From: Herbaspirillum rhizosphaerae_A
Lineage (GTDB): Bacteria; Pseudomonadota; Gammaproteobacteria; Burkholderiales; Burkholderiaceae_D
Length of the DNA stretch: 64,000 nucleotides
Direction of reading: 5' to 3'
Assembly: GCF_046025915.1 (NCBI RefSeq)
Contig: NZ_JAQQFR010000001.1
Span: forward strand, 372,001-436,000
Of this stretch, positions 1 to 8,541 are shown one piece after another. The stretch's first letter is position 1. The number at the start of each line of letters is the position of its first letter. A model generated the notes under the pieces. That model was not told the origin of the DNA. It saw only the letters and a list, made by a program, of their open reading frames with translations, and made no database searches. The position numbers and the translations under genes are program-made.

Positions 1-505
1 CGCGATTGGCGGTCTGCTCCAGGTTGACGATGGCGGTGACGCCTTGTTCGTCTTGTTCGAAGGATTCCACGACGGCAGAAAAATGCACGTTGCAGCAGCG
101 ATGTTGCAGCGCTGCTTTCAGCAGGATGGGTTCAACGTAAAGCTGTGAGCAGCGATGCGGCGGCTCGGCGGTCGGCCAGGTGAAATCGTGTTGCTTCGCC
201 CACTCGACGGCGTCGGCAGAACTCGGCTGCGACAGGCGCGCCAGTTCGTATTGACCGATCGAGGTGAAGTAGGCAATGTCGGGCGAGTAGTCGCCGGGCA
301 AGCCTGCGGCGCGCACTTCGTCAGCGATGCCGATGCGGCGGAAATGCTCCATCGTGCGCGCGCTGTTGGCGTTGGCGGCAGGATGGCGCGCCGTGCCGGG
401 CTTGGCGTCGAACACCTGCACGCTGATGCCGCGCTGGCCGAGTTCAGCCGCCAGAAACAAACCGACGGGACCGCCGCCGACGATGAGGACGTCGCAATCA
501 AACAC
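1..505 (-). CDS. FAD-dependent aromatic monooxygenase, N-terminal part (runs off the window)
   Basis: Reading leftward from a GTG at 505, the frame is open to the window edge for about 168 codons. It begins with a Rossmann FAD-binding motif (VLIVGGGPVGLFLAAELGQ) followed by an acidic end of the second strand (VFDAKPG) and a segment NANSARTMEHFRRIGI. Together these are typical of class A flavoprotein hydroxylases (PheA/TfdB/MhpA type) that hydroxylate aromatic rings with NAD(P)H and O2. The GTG start is chosen because a TCTCCT/AGGAGA Shine-Dalgarno lies at 511-516, and the FAD motif starts about six residues in. The catalytic and C-terminal domains are outside the window, so substrate and exact family cannot be given. 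A palindromic operator candidate lies 73-115 bp upstream of the start. Confidence 0.85.
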   Translation of the reverse strand, partial: MFDCDVLIVGGGPVGLFLAAELGQRGISVQVFDAKPGTARHPAANANSARTMEHFRRIGIADEVRAAGLPGDYSPDIAYFTSIGQYELARLSQPSSADAVEWAKQHDFTWPTAEPPHRCSQLYVEPILLKAALQHRCCNVHFSAVVESFEQDEQGVTAIVNLEQTANR

Positions 506-577
506 CTGTGTCTCCTGAAAAATCCATCTTTATTGAGCTGCTTTATTGAGGTTCATGTTAGACCTCGTCACACTATT

Positions 578-620
578 AATCCATATAATGGATTGCATAC
601 ATCACATGCATCTGATTCAT
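578..620 (-). promoter_or_regulatory. Bipartite palindromic operator candidate (copy 1)
   Basis: A near-perfect 17-bp palindrome, AATCCATATAATGGATT (578-594), is followed at once by a 25-bp element (596-620) containing CATCACATG and ATCTGAT. The same arrangement recurs at 3514-3556, where 22 of the 25 bases of the second element match. The site lies upstream of the leftward monooxygenase gene. The rest of the 506-831 gap shows no convincing gene. The regulator is not identified. Confidence 0.5.
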
Positions 621-831
621 TGTTTGATTCATTGTTGAGCTGCCATCGCCCTTGCGCCTGCGGCTAAAAAAATGGTGCAGCGTGGAGGAGAGAGTCACAC
701 GCCGCACCAGGGAAGAACCGCCTCAAGACGCTCGCACGAGCTGCCGGTTTGTAGGTCGCCCGATCAAATTATTCAGTGCTTGTTCAGTGCTTGTTCCGTA
801 CTTTTGATGCTGCCCATCCAGGCTTGCCAGT

Positions 832-2313
832 TCAGCGCGTATAGAAACCACAGGACACCAGACAGTCGCCCAGCCGCCGTACATAAGCCGACTTGGTCTT
901 GATCTCTTGCGTGACGGGATGGGCGAATTTGAAATCGACCCAGCCGGTGCCGTGGTTTCTCGCGGTGTCGACAATCTCTTGCCCGAATGGCTTGCCGCCG
1001 GGGTCGCGATGCTTGCGCGTGTCGACGCCGACCAGGCGTGGATTGCCGCCGTGGGCGACGATCTGGCCATCGGCCAGGCCGACCACCACCAGATACAGAT
1101 CGCGATCCGCAAACCGCCGCTCGACGAGATCGTTGACTTTGTTCACCAGGCTGGGCAAGCCTTCCGTCTCTGCGTGCTCGATGGCGGAGTCGACCAGCGT
1201 CATCGCATCTTCGCGCGTGCCGAATTCGTCCGAGCCGAGATCGAAGTGCGATACCACATTGGTCAGCGTCACTGCCTGGCGATGCAGAATGGCAGCGGCG
1301 GCAGAGATTTCGTCGACCAGCTTGGCGTTCTCCTGCGTCATCTGGTCGAGCTGGGCGATAGTGTCGTTGATGGTAGCCACGCCGCTGCTCTGCTCGCGGC
1401 TGGCGCTGCTGATCTCTTGCATGATGGTCGCGGCGCTACTAACCGACGACACGATCTTGCGCATGGTGGTGCCGGCCAGCAGCACTTGCTTGTCGCAGCT
1501 TTCCACCTTGCTGACGGAATCGGTGATGAGCGTCTGGATTTCTTTGGAGGCGGCGGCGACGCGTTGCGCCAGCACGCGCACCTCTGTCGCCACCACGGCA
1601 AAGCCGCGCCCGGTTTCTCCGGCACGCGCCGCTTCAACGGCGGCGTTGAGCGCAAGAATGTTGGTCTGAAACGCGATACCGTCGACGACGTTGATGATGT
1701 CTGCAATGCGGCGCGAGCTGTCGCGGATGTCGGCCATGTTGGTCTCGACGTTGTGGACCACTTCACCGCCTTGCGCAGCGGCTTGCGCGGCGGTGGCGAT
1801 CAGCTCGTTGGCCTTGTGCGCGTTGTCGGCGTTCTGCCGCACGTTGGACGTGATCTGCTCGGTTGACGCGGCCGTTTGCTGCAACAATGCGCCTTGCTTG
1901 TCGGTGCGTTCCAGCAAAGCCTTGTTGTCGGTGGACAGCAGTCCTGACGTCATTGCGAAACCGACGGTGCCGTTGCGCACTTTGGTGACGACATCGGCCA
2001 TGCGATGGCGCAGGGTGATGATGGCCAGGTCGAACTCGCCCGCGCTACCCTGCCCTTTGGCCTTCACCTGCAATTGCCCGAGTCGCCCGGCGCCAAGCGC
2101 CTGCATATCCACCAGCAACAGATCGGCATTGCGGCCGACCCGCCCCATCAGCATCCAGCTCGTCAGCACGCCCAACAGCAATACCCCCGCGCCGACACCG
2201 GTCAGCATGCCACTGTGCGCCCGGCCCGGTACGGTCAGCGTCATGGCAAGCAGCGTCGTCAATGCCAGCAGGTTGAGGCAAAGAATAAAGAGAAAGCCGA
2301 CGCGAAGTTTCAT
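832..2313 (-). CDS. Methyl-accepting chemotaxis protein with C-terminal Cache-like domain
   Basis: A 493-residue chemoreceptor. Two hydrophobic segments at about residues 5-27 and 37-57 form a membrane hairpin with almost no periplasmic loop. A cytoplasmic signalling region follows, with the conserved core around VDGIAFQTNILALNAAVEAA and GRGFAVVATEVR. After the signalling coiled coil, residues of about 380-493 form a region (VNKVNDLVERRFADRDLYLVVV, later DFKFAHPVTQEIKTKSAYV; ends CGFYTR) that looks like a single Cache sensor domain, normally found outside the cell at the N-terminus. I infer that it senses an internal or membrane-proximal signal. It starts 51 bp after the alpha/beta hydrolase and is probably co-transcribed with it. 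An AGGTGA Shine-Dalgarno precedes the ATG. Confidence 0.88.
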   Translation of the reverse strand: MKLRVGFLFILCLNLLALTTLLAMTLTVPGRAHSGMLTGVGAGVLLLGVLTSWMLMGRVGRNADLLLVDMQALGAGRLGQLQVKAKGQGSAGEFDLAIITLRHRMADVVTKVRNGTVGFAMTSGLLSTDNKALLERTDKQGALLQQTAASTEQITSNVRQNADNAHKANELIATAAQAAAQGGEVVHNVETNMADIRDSSRRIADIINVVDGIAFQTNILALNAAVEAARAGETGRGFAVVATEVRVLAQRVAAASKEIQTLITDSVSKVESCDKQVLLAGTTMRKIVSSVSSAATIMQEISSASREQSSGVATINDTIAQLDQMTQENAKLVDEISAAAAILHRQAVTLTNVVSHFDLGSDEFGTREDAMTLVDSAIEHAETEGLPSLVNKVNDLVERRFADRDLYLVVVGLADGQIVAHGGNPRLVGVDTRKHRDPGGKPFGQEIVDTARNHGTGWVDFKFAHPVTQEIKTKSAYVRRLGDCLVSCGFYTR

Positions 2314-2364
2314 GTGATCACCTGGAGTGCTGTGGGGATGCTAGAGCTAGAGCTAGAGCTGGCG

Positions 2365-3345
2365 CTAGCCCAGCAAGAACTTGTTCAGCGCATTGTTGAA
2401 CGGTTCGCCGGTGCGTTGCGGGGTGTGGCCGCCACCACGGATGACAAGATGCTCGCCGCCCAGACGTTCCGCCAGACGGCGTGTGATGCCTTCATACGCC
2501 GGGTTGTGATCGCCGGAAACATGCAGCTTGCGGAATGAGGCCGCATGCAGAATCTGGTCCGGCACGATCGCTTCCGCCGGTGAGCGGAAATGGCGCAGAT
2601 GCGCGGCGAAGGCTTTCAATGGCGGCGGCAACGGTTGTGGCAGGGGCTGCGCCGGCTGGATGATGCGAAACAATGCGCGCAGATATTCTTCGTCGTCGAC
2701 AGGCGGATGCGCCGCCAGACCCAACGCAGCGTAATGGAATGCGGTGACGGCAGGATCATCCTTGGCGATGTCGCTGGTGCCCGATTCGATGATGGTCAGC
2801 GAGGCCGGCTTGCGTACGTCTTTGGCAACCGCCAGCAAGGCAACGGCCGCACCGTAGGAATGCGCAACGACGTGATCGCCGGGCTTGATCAGTTCGGCAA
2901 TCAGGTCGGCGTCGCGTGCGAAATCTTCGCTGCCCAGCCAGGGGCTGTCGCCGTAACCGGGACGCGCCGGCATGATCAGGCGCCAGTTGGCAGCCAGCGG
3001 CGCCTGCTCTTTCCACGCCATTGCGCCGCCGGCGCCGCCGCCATGCACGAAGACGACGCGCGGGCCTTTGCCCAGTTCGTCGACGACCATGCCGCCGGGA
3101 CCGATGTATCTGTTTTGTTCCATGTTGTGCTCCATAGGGATTGCTTGGGATGTTGCTGACATTGATGACGTTGCGTATGCGCGCTCGGGCTGAGTCGCTG
3201 CGAACGCTTTGGAAATGGGATGCAGCGCCAGCATGGCTGTTGCGCCGAGCAGCATCGATCTCTTACGCATATCGATGGCGCCGATGCTGCTGATAATGCG
3301 ACGCGCCTCGCCGGCGACGTCGTCGCTGCTGTCTGTGAATGGCAT
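2365..3345 (-). CDS. Alpha/beta hydrolase with N-terminal export-like segment
   Basis: A 326-residue alpha/beta-hydrolase. It shows the oxyanion-loop motif HGGGAGG (about 101-107), a nucleophile elbow AHSYG (Ser163; the usual first Gly is Ala), a probable acid Asp in SGDHNP (about 279) and the catalytic His in GGGHTP (about 307). Residues 26-50 (MRKRS then a hydrophobic run ending SKAFA) look like a signal peptide or anchor; a K-R pair precedes it, so a Tat-like route is conceivable. The start at 3345 is set by GGAGA at 3351-3355; an internal ATG at 3270 would start exactly at the signal-like segment and is a real alternative. A copy of the bipartite operator lies about 170 bp upstream. The substrate is unknown; the context (monooxygenase, porin, chemoreceptor) suggests an ester or ring-cleavage product. 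Confidence 0.82.
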   Translation of the reverse strand: MPFTDSSDDVAGEARRIISSIGAIDMRKRSMLLGATAMLALHPISKAFAATQPERAYATSSMSATSQAIPMEHNMEQNRYIGPGGMVVDELGKGPRVVFVHGGGAGGAMAWKEQAPLAANWRLIMPARPGYGDSPWLGSEDFARDADLIAELIKPGDHVVAHSYGAAVALLAVAKDVRKPASLTIIESGTSDIAKDDPAVTAFHYAALGLAAHPPVDDEEYLRALFRIIQPAQPLPQPLPPPLKAFAAHLRHFRSPAEAIVPDQILHAASFRKLHVSGDHNPAYEGITRRLAERLGGEHLVIRGGGHTPQRTGEPFNNALNKFLLG

Positions 3346-3513
3346 GTTTGTCTCCGTACGCACGCCGGCTGCGTTGCAGCGGCGTCGTTGTTTTGTCTTT
3401 GTCGTGCGGGAAGAAATGAATATGCCGCCTTGCCGCGCAAACACCTCTGCGCGGGAGCGGCAACCGCTCTTCCCTCACCTGTTTTTCCGCATCATAGGAC
3501 GGACGGTTTTATA

Positions 3514-3556
3514 AAGCCATTCAATGGCTTTCATGCATCACATGAATCTGATGCAT
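3514..3556 (-). promoter_or_regulatory. Bipartite palindromic operator candidate (copy 2)
   Basis: The palindrome AAGCCATTCAATGGCTT (3514-3530) is followed by an inverted repeat ATGCATCA (3533-3540), 8-bp spacer, TGATGCAT (3549-3556). Both parts mirror the site at 578-620. It lies between the porin stop and the hydrolase start, so it most likely controls the leftward hydrolase-chemoreceptor unit. Confidence 0.55.
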
Positions 3557-3618
3557 AGCCGTCGGCACTCGAATGTGATGTCGCCGACGCCGCCAAGCGA
3601 GATGGCGCAGGCTGGATG

Positions 3619-4722
3619 TCAGAACGTATGGCGAATGCCAAACTCCAGATTGTTGACGGACTGTCCCGCCACCGGCAAACCTGCCCCTCCTGCAATCGGT
3701 GGCGGCGAGTAGGTTTTCAGTCCCGGCCATAGTCCGAAGTTGGTGGCCGAACCATTGTTCAGATGCGCGAAGGAGGTATAGAGCGTGGTGCGCTTTGACA
3801 GGTCGTAGTAGTAGCCAAGCGCGAAGAAACTGGCGTTGCCGCCGTTGTCCATTTTGCGGCCCGAATACGTCGCCTTGATGGTCGACTGATCGATGGGCAG
3901 ATTGAAGCCGGCATAGTAAGCCTTGACGTCATGGCTGCTGCCGGTGATCGTGTTCTTCATCGCGTAGCCGAACAGTTTGATGAACTTGAAATCGTAGCTG
4001 CCGCCCAGCGCCAGCGTGCGATTGGAGAGTGCGCCGCCAGCCGGCGTAGTGGCCATGATCTGGTCTTCGTAGCTGGCGCCGATGAACAGCGGGCCGTTAA
4101 GATAGTTGAGCCCGATGTCGGTCATGGAACCGACCGTGCGCGGTGCATCGACGCGTTCGCTCAGACCGTACAGCACGTGTGCGGTCACACCGCCGAATAG
4201 GGGCGAGTTGTACTGGATGGCATTGGGCTGCGTCACCGAACCGACGAAGCCGCGCGGGTTCGACGGCGACTGCTGCGTCATGATGATGCCGCTGCCATTG
4301 CCCTGGCGGCTGAACGGATCGCTGCGCGCCTGCAGGTACAAGGATGGCGTCCACTGGCTGCCCAGCTGGATCGAACCCCACTTGCCGCCGAGACCGACGT
4401 AGGATTCGCGATCGAACAATTGTGAGTTGGTGCCCGTGCTGGAGCCGGTGTCGGCGGCAAAGCCGGACTCCAGTTTGAAGTAGGCGCGCATGTCGCCGCC
4501 GAGATCTTCACTGCCGCGCAAACCCCAATACGAAATGTCGTTCGACAGATTGCGCGAACTGCTCGCGCCGCGTGTCGGCGTCGAAGAAAAATTGGTCATG
4601 TCGATGGCCAGATCGACCTTGCCGTAAAAGACCACGTTGCTGCCGCCCAATGTGGTTTGCGCCATGGCTGCCGCAGGCGCGAGCAGCGACAGGCAAAGCC
4701 ATGCCTTGCGTTGATGTTTCAT
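3619..4722 (-). CDS. Gram-negative porin (OmpC-like, Burkholderiales type)
   Basis: A 367-residue outer-membrane general porin. It has a signal peptide (MKHQRKAWLCLSLLAPAAAMAQ, cleaved after AMA or AQ), then a first beta strand NVVFYGKVDLAIDM typical of the Porin_4 family. Aromatic-rich strands follow, as does the C-terminal phenylalanine (GIRHTF) needed for BAM recognition. The start at 4722 is chosen over a longer in-frame ATG because GGAG lies at 4728-4731 and the signal peptide begins there. It is expected to form a trimer passing small hydrophilic solutes. It lies between the hydrolase and a divergent LysR gene, which may control it. Confidence 0.93.
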   Translation of the reverse strand: MKHQRKAWLCLSLLAPAAAMAQTTLGGSNVVFYGKVDLAIDMTNFSSTPTRGASSSRNLSNDISYWGLRGSEDLGGDMRAYFKLESGFAADTGSSTGTNSQLFDRESYVGLGGKWGSIQLGSQWTPSLYLQARSDPFSRQGNGSGIIMTQQSPSNPRGFVGSVTQPNAIQYNSPLFGGVTAHVLYGLSERVDAPRTVGSMTDIGLNYLNGPLFIGASYEDQIMATTPAGGALSNRTLALGGSYDFKFIKLFGYAMKNTITGSSHDVKAYYAGFNLPIDQSTIKATYSGRKMDNGGNASFFALGYYYDLSKRTTLYTSFAHLNNGSATNFGLWPGLKTYSPPPIAGGAGLPVAGQSVNNLEFGIRHTF

Positions 4723-5015
4723 TTCGTCTCCAGAATTTTTGTCTTGTTGTGGTGCGCCGCGATTCGCTGATCCAGCGTCGGCGCCTATTCTAGGGAGACG
4801 GTTTGGAGAAGACCATGCAGTGAAATTAATAGCACGGATGCAGCCGACTAATAAACCGGCGCACGTGCAGGAAGATGGTTTCGCAGCGATGTGTTGCCGT
4901 TGCCACGAACATTTTTTCCAATTGTTTTTTGACTGAAATCCTGCGCATACTACGCGCGAGACCGCTATGAATGCGTTTAATGATTCGTACAATTACTATA
5001 TAACCGACTCATATC

Positions 5016-5996
5016 ATGAATACCCCCGACCTGAACTTCCTGTATGTCATACAGGCCTTGTTCGAAGAAAAAACTGTGTCGCGCGCAGCAGAAAGACTGG
5101 GCCTGACGCAGCCCGCCGTGAGCCATGCGCTCAGCCGTCTGCGTGTGAGCTTTCAGGATGATCTGTTCGTACGCGCCGGCTCAGTGATGGCACCCACACC
5201 GACCGGCGAGCGCATCGCGCAAGGCGCCATCGCGACGCTGGCATTGATCCAGCGCGAGATCTGGGACGTGAAAGCCTTCGACGCGCAGACGACGACGCGC
5301 ACGTTCTCGGTCTGCCTGAGCGACATGGGCATGATCGTGTTGTTGCCGAAATTATTAGGCGCGCTGCGTGAACATGCACCGCATGCAACGCTCAAGCCGA
5401 TTCAGGTACCGTCGCTGGAACTCGCCTCGGCGTTGCAGGATGGCGCCATCGATCTGGCCATCGGCTATCTCGGCAAAATGGGCGACAACCTGTACCAGCA
5501 AACACTGTTCCGCCGCTCGCTGGTCGGCATCGTGCGCAGTGGAAAAATGGGCGGCAAACTCAGCCGCAAGATCGACAGCAAACCGACTGGCAAAAGCAAG
5601 TCGGCGAAAGAGCAACCGATCAAGATGTCGATGGAGCAATTCGTCGGCAGTGAACACGTGCTGGCCGGCACGCTGTCCCTCACCAATCAATTGCTTGATG
5701 AAGAATTGCGCCATCAGGGCGAACGCCTCAAGGTTGGCGTTAGCGTGCCGTATCTGCTGACGGTACCGGGTCTGGTGGCGACATCGGATTACATCGCCTG
5801 CGTGCCGAGCGAACTGGCGGAGTTGTTCGCGCAGCTGGCCGACATCCGCATGTTCGAGTTACCGGTGAAGCTACCCGATCTTACGGTCAAGCAGTTCTGG
5901 CATGCGCGTTTTCATAACGATGCGGCGCATCGCTGGTTCAGGTTGCTGGTGGCCAATACGCTGGGGGATTTGTCGGAGGCGCGCAAAGCGCGCTGA
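5016..5996 (+). CDS. LysR-family transcriptional regulator (NodD-like branch)
   Basis: A 326-residue LTTR. The N-terminal winged HTH is clear (LNFLYVIQALFEEKTVSRAA, then LGLTQPAVSHALSRLR), followed by DLFVRAGSVMAPTPTGER and a periplasmic-binding-protein-like effector domain. A lysine/serine-rich insert near residues 185-205 (KIDSKPTGKSKSAKEQ) interrupts the effector domain and is unusual. It is divergent from the porin gene across a 293-bp gap, the normal arrangement for an LTTR and its target. No strong Shine-Dalgarno is seen before the ATG. The effector is unknown. Confidence 0.9.
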   Translation: MNTPDLNFLYVIQALFEEKTVSRAAERLGLTQPAVSHALSRLRVSFQDDLFVRAGSVMAPTPTGERIAQGAIATLALIQREIWDVKAFDAQTTTRTFSVCLSDMGMIVLLPKLLGALREHAPHATLKPIQVPSLELASALQDGAIDLAIGYLGKMGDNLYQQTLFRRSLVGIVRSGKMGGKLSRKIDSKPTGKSKSAKEQPIKMSMEQFVGSEHVLAGTLSLTNQLLDEELRHQGERLKVGVSVPYLLTVPGLVATSDYIACVPSELAELFAQLADIRMFELPVKLPDLTVKQFWHARFHNDAAHRWFRLLVANTLGDLSEARKAR

Positions 5997-6148
5997 GTAC
6001 GCCTTGAATTATTGCGGACATTGTGTCCGTTATATTGGGAACTCCAGCCCGATTGTCCGCGGTGCCAAATCACCCTATCTTGTGTCCATGCCACGCACGC
6101 GAAATTGTCCCCGCGTGCGCATTCCCGACACTTTTTGATTGGCACTTC

Positions 6149-7411
6149 ATGACACCGAATTCCAGTACAACCGCAAACGCGACAATGACTACCATTGCCG
6201 CATCGCCACTGCCGTCAGCCTCCTCATCGGCCTCTTCACCCGCTACTTCTTCCAATCGTCTGCCCCTTGCAGGCTTGCTGGCACTCGCGATGGCGGCCTT
6301 CATCACCATTCTCACCGAAGCCATGCCGGCCGGTTTGCTGCCGCAGATGAGCGCTGATCTGCGCGTGTCGGAGTCGCTCATCGGCCAACTGGTCACGCTG
6401 TATGCGATCGGCTCCATGGTCACGGCGATTCCATTGACGGCGACGACACAGAGCTGGCGGCGCAAGCCTTTGCTGATGACAGCGATCGTCGGCTTCGTGA
6501 TCGTCAACACGATCACTGCGATCTCGACCAGCTATCCGCTGACGCTGACGACGCGCTTCTTCGCGGGCGTGTTTGCCGGCATGGTATGGGCGCTGATGGC
6601 AGGCTATGCAGCGCGCATGGCGCCGGGGCATTTGCAGGGTCGCGCGATCGCCGTCACGATGGCAGGCATCCCGATTGCGCTATCCCTGGGGATTCCGGCT
6701 GCGACCTTCCTCGGTGCGAGTGTGGGCTGGCGTCTGAGCTTCGGCATCATGAGCGCGATGACACTGATCCTGATCGTATGGGCGCTGGCGAAGGTGCCTG
6801 ATTTTCCCGGCCTGAAAACCGGCAGGCATCTGTCGATTGCGCATGTGTTCATGATGCCCGGCGTGCGATTAGTGTTGTTTGTGACGCTGGCCTTTGTGCT
6901 GGCGCATAACATCCTGTACACCTACATCGCACCTTTTCTTGCGCCGGTCGGTATGGCAGACAAGGTCGGCATGATCCTGCTGATCTTTGGCGTGAGTGCG
7001 CTGGCATCGATCTGGGTGACCGGTGCACTGATTGATCGCTGGCTGCGTACGCTGGTGCTGATCAGTATCGTGCTGTTTGCCTTCGCTGCCGTTGCATTGG
7101 GTGTCTGGACAGACGTCCCGGCGATGGTGTATGTCGGCGTGGCGGTGTGGGGATTCGCATATGGTGGCGTGCCGACCTTGTTCCAGACGGCGTCGGCGAA
7201 GAACGCCGGTGAAGCGGCCGACGTGGCGCAATCGATGATCGTGACGGTGTGGAACCTGGCGATCGCGGGCGGCGGCATTGTCGGCGGCGTGCTGCTCGAT
7301 ACCGTCGGCGTGGGATCGTTTCCATGGGCCTTGCTGGCATTGCTTGCACCGACGCTGATCGTGGCGTGGCTGGCCAGAGACAAAGGCTTTCCGGCGGCAC
7401 GTCGTGATTGA
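6149..7411 (+). CDS. MFS transporter, DHA1 drug/sugar efflux type
   Basis: A 420-residue major facilitator protein. A Ser/Thr/Ala-rich N-terminal tail of about 40 residues precedes the first membrane helix (LPLAGLLALAMAAFITILTE), and about 12 hydrophobic helices follow. The loop after helix 2 carries an S-W-R-R-K-P motif in place of the usual G-R motif A, and NPITEAMPAG-like spacing matches the AraJ/YdhP/NepI group of proton-driven exporters. The start is uncertain: the ATG at 6149 and the ATG at 6185 both lack a good Shine-Dalgarno, and the frame stays open further upstream. It stands alone after the LysR gene. The substrate cannot be told from sequence. Confidence 0.85.
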   Translation: MTPNSSTTANATMTTIAASPLPSASSSASSPATSSNRLPLAGLLALAMAAFITILTEAMPAGLLPQMSADLRVSESLIGQLVTLYAIGSMVTAIPLTATTQSWRRKPLLMTAIVGFVIVNTITAISTSYPLTLTTRFFAGVFAGMVWALMAGYAARMAPGHLQGRAIAVTMAGIPIALSLGIPAATFLGASVGWRLSFGIMSAMTLILIVWALAKVPDFPGLKTGRHLSIAHVFMMPGVRLVLFVTLAFVLAHNILYTYIAPFLAPVGMADKVGMILLIFGVSALASIWVTGALIDRWLRTLVLISIVLFAFAAVALGVWTDVPAMVYVGVAVWGFAYGGVPTLFQTASAKNAGEAADVAQSMIVTVWNLAIAGGGIVGGVLLDTVGVGSFPWALLALLAPTLIVAWLARDKGFPAARRD

Positions 7412-7438
7412 GTTTGCGGAGAACTGCTCAGGTATAAT
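7408..7438 (+). promoter_or_regulatory. Candidate sigma-70 promoter for the deacetylase gene
   Basis: A perfect -10 hexamer TATAAT lies at 7433-7438, with a weak TTGAGT at 7408-7413 (19-bp spacer), 70 bp before the next gene. Confidence 0.4.
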
Positions 7439-7508
7439 CGCGCGGCCTCAGTGCGGCTTTTCCATGGATTTGTCGACACCATCGATGCCTAAATGACAGG
7501 TCCGCAAC

Positions 7509-8426
7509 TTGAAACGATTCTCCGCCGCTTCATCTGTATTTTCAGTATTGTCAGTACTTGCTGTCGCGCTCAGCCTGAGTGGCTGTATTTCGCCGCCGAT
7601 CGCACTGACGCCGCTGACCGAGCAGCGCCTGCACGTGCAGGCGCCGATTCGTTTCTTGCTGACCTTTGACGACGGCCCCAGCGCATCCAGCTTTTTCAAT
7701 CCGACGGAATCGATTCTCGATGATCTGGCCAACAATGCTATCCAACCCGGCATCAAGGCAGTGTTCTTTGTGCAGACCCGCGCGCATGGTGCCGGCGGCA
7801 GCGAACTTGGCCGCAAGATCATGCAGCGCGAACACGATGATGGCCACATTCTGGGCTTCCATACCAGCACACCGGGGCATACCAATCACCGGCATCTGAA
7901 CCCGCAGGAGCTGGAGCAATCGCTCACGGATGGTAGCGCCGATATCGCCTCCATTACCGGTGCGGCACCGGTGTTTTTGCGACCGCCATTCTGGAATTTT
8001 GATCAGCGTACTTTCGCCGCGTATCAGCAGCACGGTTTCCATGTACTGATGACCGACGTCAGCCTGAATGACGGCAAGATCTGGGGTTACAACTTCAGCC
8101 TGCGCCGCCGCTCGAATATCGTGCGGCAGTTGTCGGAGGTGCGCGAACGTATCGCTGACGGCGAGCTGCCGACGGTGGATGGCGTGATCCCTGTGGAAGT
8201 CACCTTCCACGATCTCAATCGTTACACCTCGCGCCACATGCAGGAGTATCTGCAGATCCTGCTCGACAGCGCGCAGGAAACCGGTCTGACCGTGGCCGCC
8301 AAACCGTTCTACGACGACCGCGCGGCATTGCAGCGCGCAGTCATGGCGCGCACGATCACGGATCGCTCCAAGCCGCTGCATTTGCCGGGACTGTGGGCGT
8401 GGATGTGGGATGGAAACTCGCACTAA
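7509..8426 (+). CDS. Polysaccharide deacetylase (NodB-like) lipoprotein
   Basis: A 305-residue predicted lipoprotein. The N-terminal hydrophobic stretch ends in a lipobox LSLSGC, with the acylated cysteine at residue 26. The carbohydrate esterase 4 fold is shown by the catalytic and metal-site motif TFDDGPS (Asp54, Asp55), a His-rich motif 2 (FHTSTPGHTNH), and LRPPFWNFD. Such enzymes remove N-acetyl groups from peptidoglycan, chitin or exopolysaccharide; this one would act in the periplasm. The start is a TTG at 7509, because no ATG is available in frame before the signal sequence and an AGG lies 9-12 bp upstream. It appears monocistronic, followed by a strong terminator. Confidence 0.85.
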   Translation: MKRFSAASSVFSVLSVLAVALSLSGCISPPIALTPLTEQRLHVQAPIRFLLTFDDGPSASSFFNPTESILDDLANNAIQPGIKAVFFVQTRAHGAGGSELGRKIMQREHDDGHILGFHTSTPGHTNHRHLNPQELEQSLTDGSADIASITGAAPVFLRPPFWNFDQRTFAAYQQHGFHVLMTDVSLNDGKIWGYNFSLRRRSNIVRQLSEVRERIADGELPTVDGVIPVEVTFHDLNRYTSRHMQEYLQILLDSAQETGLTVAAKPFYDDRAALQRAVMARTITDRSKPLHLPGLWAWMWDGNSH

Positions 8427-8478
8427 GCACACTGAGCGCACGAAGCAGTGCGGTTGGAAATTTGAAGCGCAATAAAAA

Positions 8479-8516
8479 AACGGCCTGGTTCATTGAAGAA
8501 CCAGGCCGTTTTTTTA
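8479..8516. terminator. Bidirectional intrinsic terminator
   Basis: A 13-bp perfect stem (AACGGCCTGGTTC / GAACCAGGCCGTT) with a 6-nt loop, flanked by A and T runs on both sides. It lies between the convergent deacetylase gene and lipA and serves both. Confidence 0.93.
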
Positions 8517-8541
8517 TGCCGATGCTGCCGGCGAAAATACC

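Noticed and set aside
2343..2360. CTAGAG tandem repeats near the hydrolase stop
   Set aside because: A short low-complexity run with no sign of a function.
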